Of a stretch of 64,000 bases of DNA, positions 63,107 through 64,000 are shown piece after piece. The stretch is from NCBI RefSeq assembly GCF_036014215.1, contig NZ_CP107921.1, forward strand, positions 868,001-932,000. The letters are read 5' to 3'. Numbering within the stretch: position 1 is the stretch's first letter; the number at the start of each line of letters is the position of its first letter. This DNA comes from Streptomyces sp. NBC_00440 (lineage in GTDB: Bacteria > Actinomycetota > Actinomycetes > Streptomycetales > Streptomycetaceae). A program made the translations under genes and the position numbers. Under the pieces are notes generated by a model. That model had not been told where the DNA came from. It saw nothing but the letters and a program-made list of their open reading frames with translations, and ran no database searches.

Positions 63107-63820
63107 TTGAAGGAGATCGCCCCCACCCGGGAGTCGTTCCAGGAGATCGCCGCCGCGGCGGACCGGCTGCTGGCCGGGCTGACCGGGCTCCGCGACCAGG
63201 ACGTCCCGGAGCTGTCCCGGCTGCCCGGCTGGACCCGCGGCCATGTCCTGAGCCATCTGGCACGCCAGGCCCCCGCACTGGAACGGCTGCTGGAGTGGGC
63301 GCGGACCGGGGTGGAGACACCCCAGTACGCGAACCGCGGGGCCCGCGACACCGAGATCGAGGCGGGCGCAGGCCGTCCCGCCGCGGTCCAGCTGACCGAC
63401 GTCCGGGAGAGCGCCGAGCACTTCCAGCACACGATCGAAACGCTGCCCGCCGCCGCGTGGCAGGCGACGGTCAGGCCCTTCACGGGGGAACTCTGCACCC
63501 CGCAGCGGATTCTGGTGATCCGGCTGCGCGAACTCGAACTGCACCATGTGGACCTGGACATCGGCTACGGATGGGACGACATCCCCGCGTCGGCGCGGCA
63601 GATCATCCTGGCCGACGTGCTCGGCTACTACGCGGAGGCCGACGGCGTACCGGACTTCACCCTGCGCGACACCGGAGGAGATGTCCTCGGCCGGTTCGGC
63701 ACGGGCGGCCCGGACGTCACCGGCACGCCGGCGGACGCGCTCGCCTGGCTGGCGGGCCGGTCGGGCGGTACGGGCCTCACGTCGACAGCCGGGCTGCCCG
63801 TACTCCCGCCGTGGCTCTGA
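63107..63820 (+). CDS. Mycothiol-dependent maleylpyruvate isomerase-like (DinB superfamily) protein
   Basis: This 237-residue protein has the MDMPI N-terminal helical domain. LPGWTRGHVLSHLARQAPALERLLEWA carries the first metal His, and RLRELELHHVDLDIGYGWDDIP the other His residues. The C-terminal half (about 170-237) is the smaller alpha/beta domain. Members bind a metal and often use mycothiol for isomerisation or conjugation. The TTG at 63107 is supported by AAGGAG five bases upstream. It belongs to the rightward biosynthetic operon, 64 bases after the aminotransferase. It may modify an intermediate or detoxify it. Confidence 0.87.
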   Translation: MKEIAPTRESFQEIAAAADRLLAGLTGLRDQDVPELSRLPGWTRGHVLSHLARQAPALERLLEWARTGVETPQYANRGARDTEIEAGAGRPAAVQLTDVRESAEHFQHTIETLPAAAWQATVRPFTGELCTPQRILVIRLRELELHHVDLDIGYGWDDIPASARQIILADVLGYYAEADGVPDFTLRDTGGDVLGRFGTGGPDVTGTPADALAWLAGRSGGTGLTSTAGLPVLPPWL

Positions 63821-63894
63821 CCGTTGGCGGCGGACGGGAAACAGGGCGCGGGCAGGCGCAGCAGAGACCGATGAGTCAAGGAATGTGAGCGGAC

Positions 63895-64000
63895 ATGGCG
63901 GACACGGACATACCGAGTACGGGCGCCCCGCGCCCCGGTGGGCCGGAACACTTCGACTTCGATTCGGTCCACACCGGCCTGCTGGACTGTGTGCAGGTCA
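63895..64000 (+). CDS. Start of a further cluster gene, cut by the window edge
   Basis: From the ATG at 63895 the frame is open to the end of the window. It encodes MADTDIPSTGAPRPGG then PEHFDFDSVHTGLLDCVQV. The start is 74 bases after the previous stop, and its ribosome-binding site is weak. A faint resemblance of the LLDCVQV segment to the Cys-containing N-terminus of BtrH-like acyltransferases is noted but too short to rely on. The product is not recognised. Confidence 0.55.
   Translation, partial: MADTDIPSTGAPRPGGPEHFDFDSVHTGLLDCVQV

Noticed and set aside
48889..64000. Streptothricin- or viomycin-type cluster
   Set aside because: KamA-like and carbamoyltransferase genes are shared, but the usual multi-domain NRPSs are missing and the KamA-like protein differs at key motifs, while ATP-grasp ligases dominate.

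Overview
The window is very GC-rich actinobacterial DNA with GTG and TTG starts, mycothiol-type enzymes and many Streptomyces-like families. It is best read as part of a Streptomyces chromosome, probably towards an accessory arm because the right half is mostly specialised catabolism and biosynthesis. No rRNA, tRNA or CRISPR array was seen.

Left part (1-20.7 kb): mostly ordinary chromosomal genes. These are a polytopic membrane protein, the methylmalonyl-CoA mutase operon mutA-mutB-meaB (leftward), a large secreted subtilisin-like protease, an enoyl-CoA hydratase, an NTF2-like protein, apolipoprotein N-acyltransferase, a Gfo/Idh oxidoreductase, a DinB-like protein, a lipoprotein, uracil-DNA glycosylase, a pair of short-chain dehydrogenases behind a TetR-type palindrome, and a HipA-like kinase coupled to a DUF3037 protein. 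A MITE-like repeat lies at 15560-15767.

Scar and cell-wall region (20.7-29.1 kb): a 3' integrase remnant, an intact chloroperoxidase-type hydrolase, a Tn3-transposase remnant and a broken hypothetical gene mark decayed mobile DNA. Two secreted peptidoglycan hydrolases (GH25 and SLT type) follow, each with a strong terminator. Then come a DUF6314 protein, a DHA2 drug-efflux MFS protein and a GNAT acetyltransferase.

Transport and catabolism (29.1-46.2 kb): a heterodimeric ABC exporter whose two halves carry complementary defects, so only one ATP site should work. Next is a catabolic locus of unknown substrate: an MHS-type MFS importer, a five-gene leftward operon (four acyl-CoA dehydrogenases and an enoyl-CoA hydratase), a divergent acyl-CoA ligase, a leftward operon (cyclase-family hydrolase, second acyl-CoA ligase, secreted SMP-30 propeller) and a GntR/FCD regulator. 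A shared AAWGAGTRCWCT-like sequence precedes the fatty-acid-like operon, the cyclase operon and the regulator itself, with a weaker copy before the divergent ligase. This suggests one local regulon.

Right part (46.3-64 kb): a multi-sensor SpoIIE phosphatase and a kinase-like protein, then a biosynthetic cluster that runs off the right edge. Leftward genes are a stand-alone adenylation enzyme, an MFS exporter and an ATP-grasp ligase. Rightward genes are a stand-alone condensation domain, a double ATP-grasp protein, a NodU/CmcH carbamoyltransferase, an atypical KamA-family radical SAM enzyme, a PLP aminotransferase, a mycothiol-type DinB/maleylpyruvate isomerase protein and the start of one more gene. 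Together they suggest a small carbamoylated peptide-like product containing an unusual amino acid, joined by ATP-grasp ligases and an NRPS-like pair without a visible carrier protein. I do not recognise it as a known cluster.
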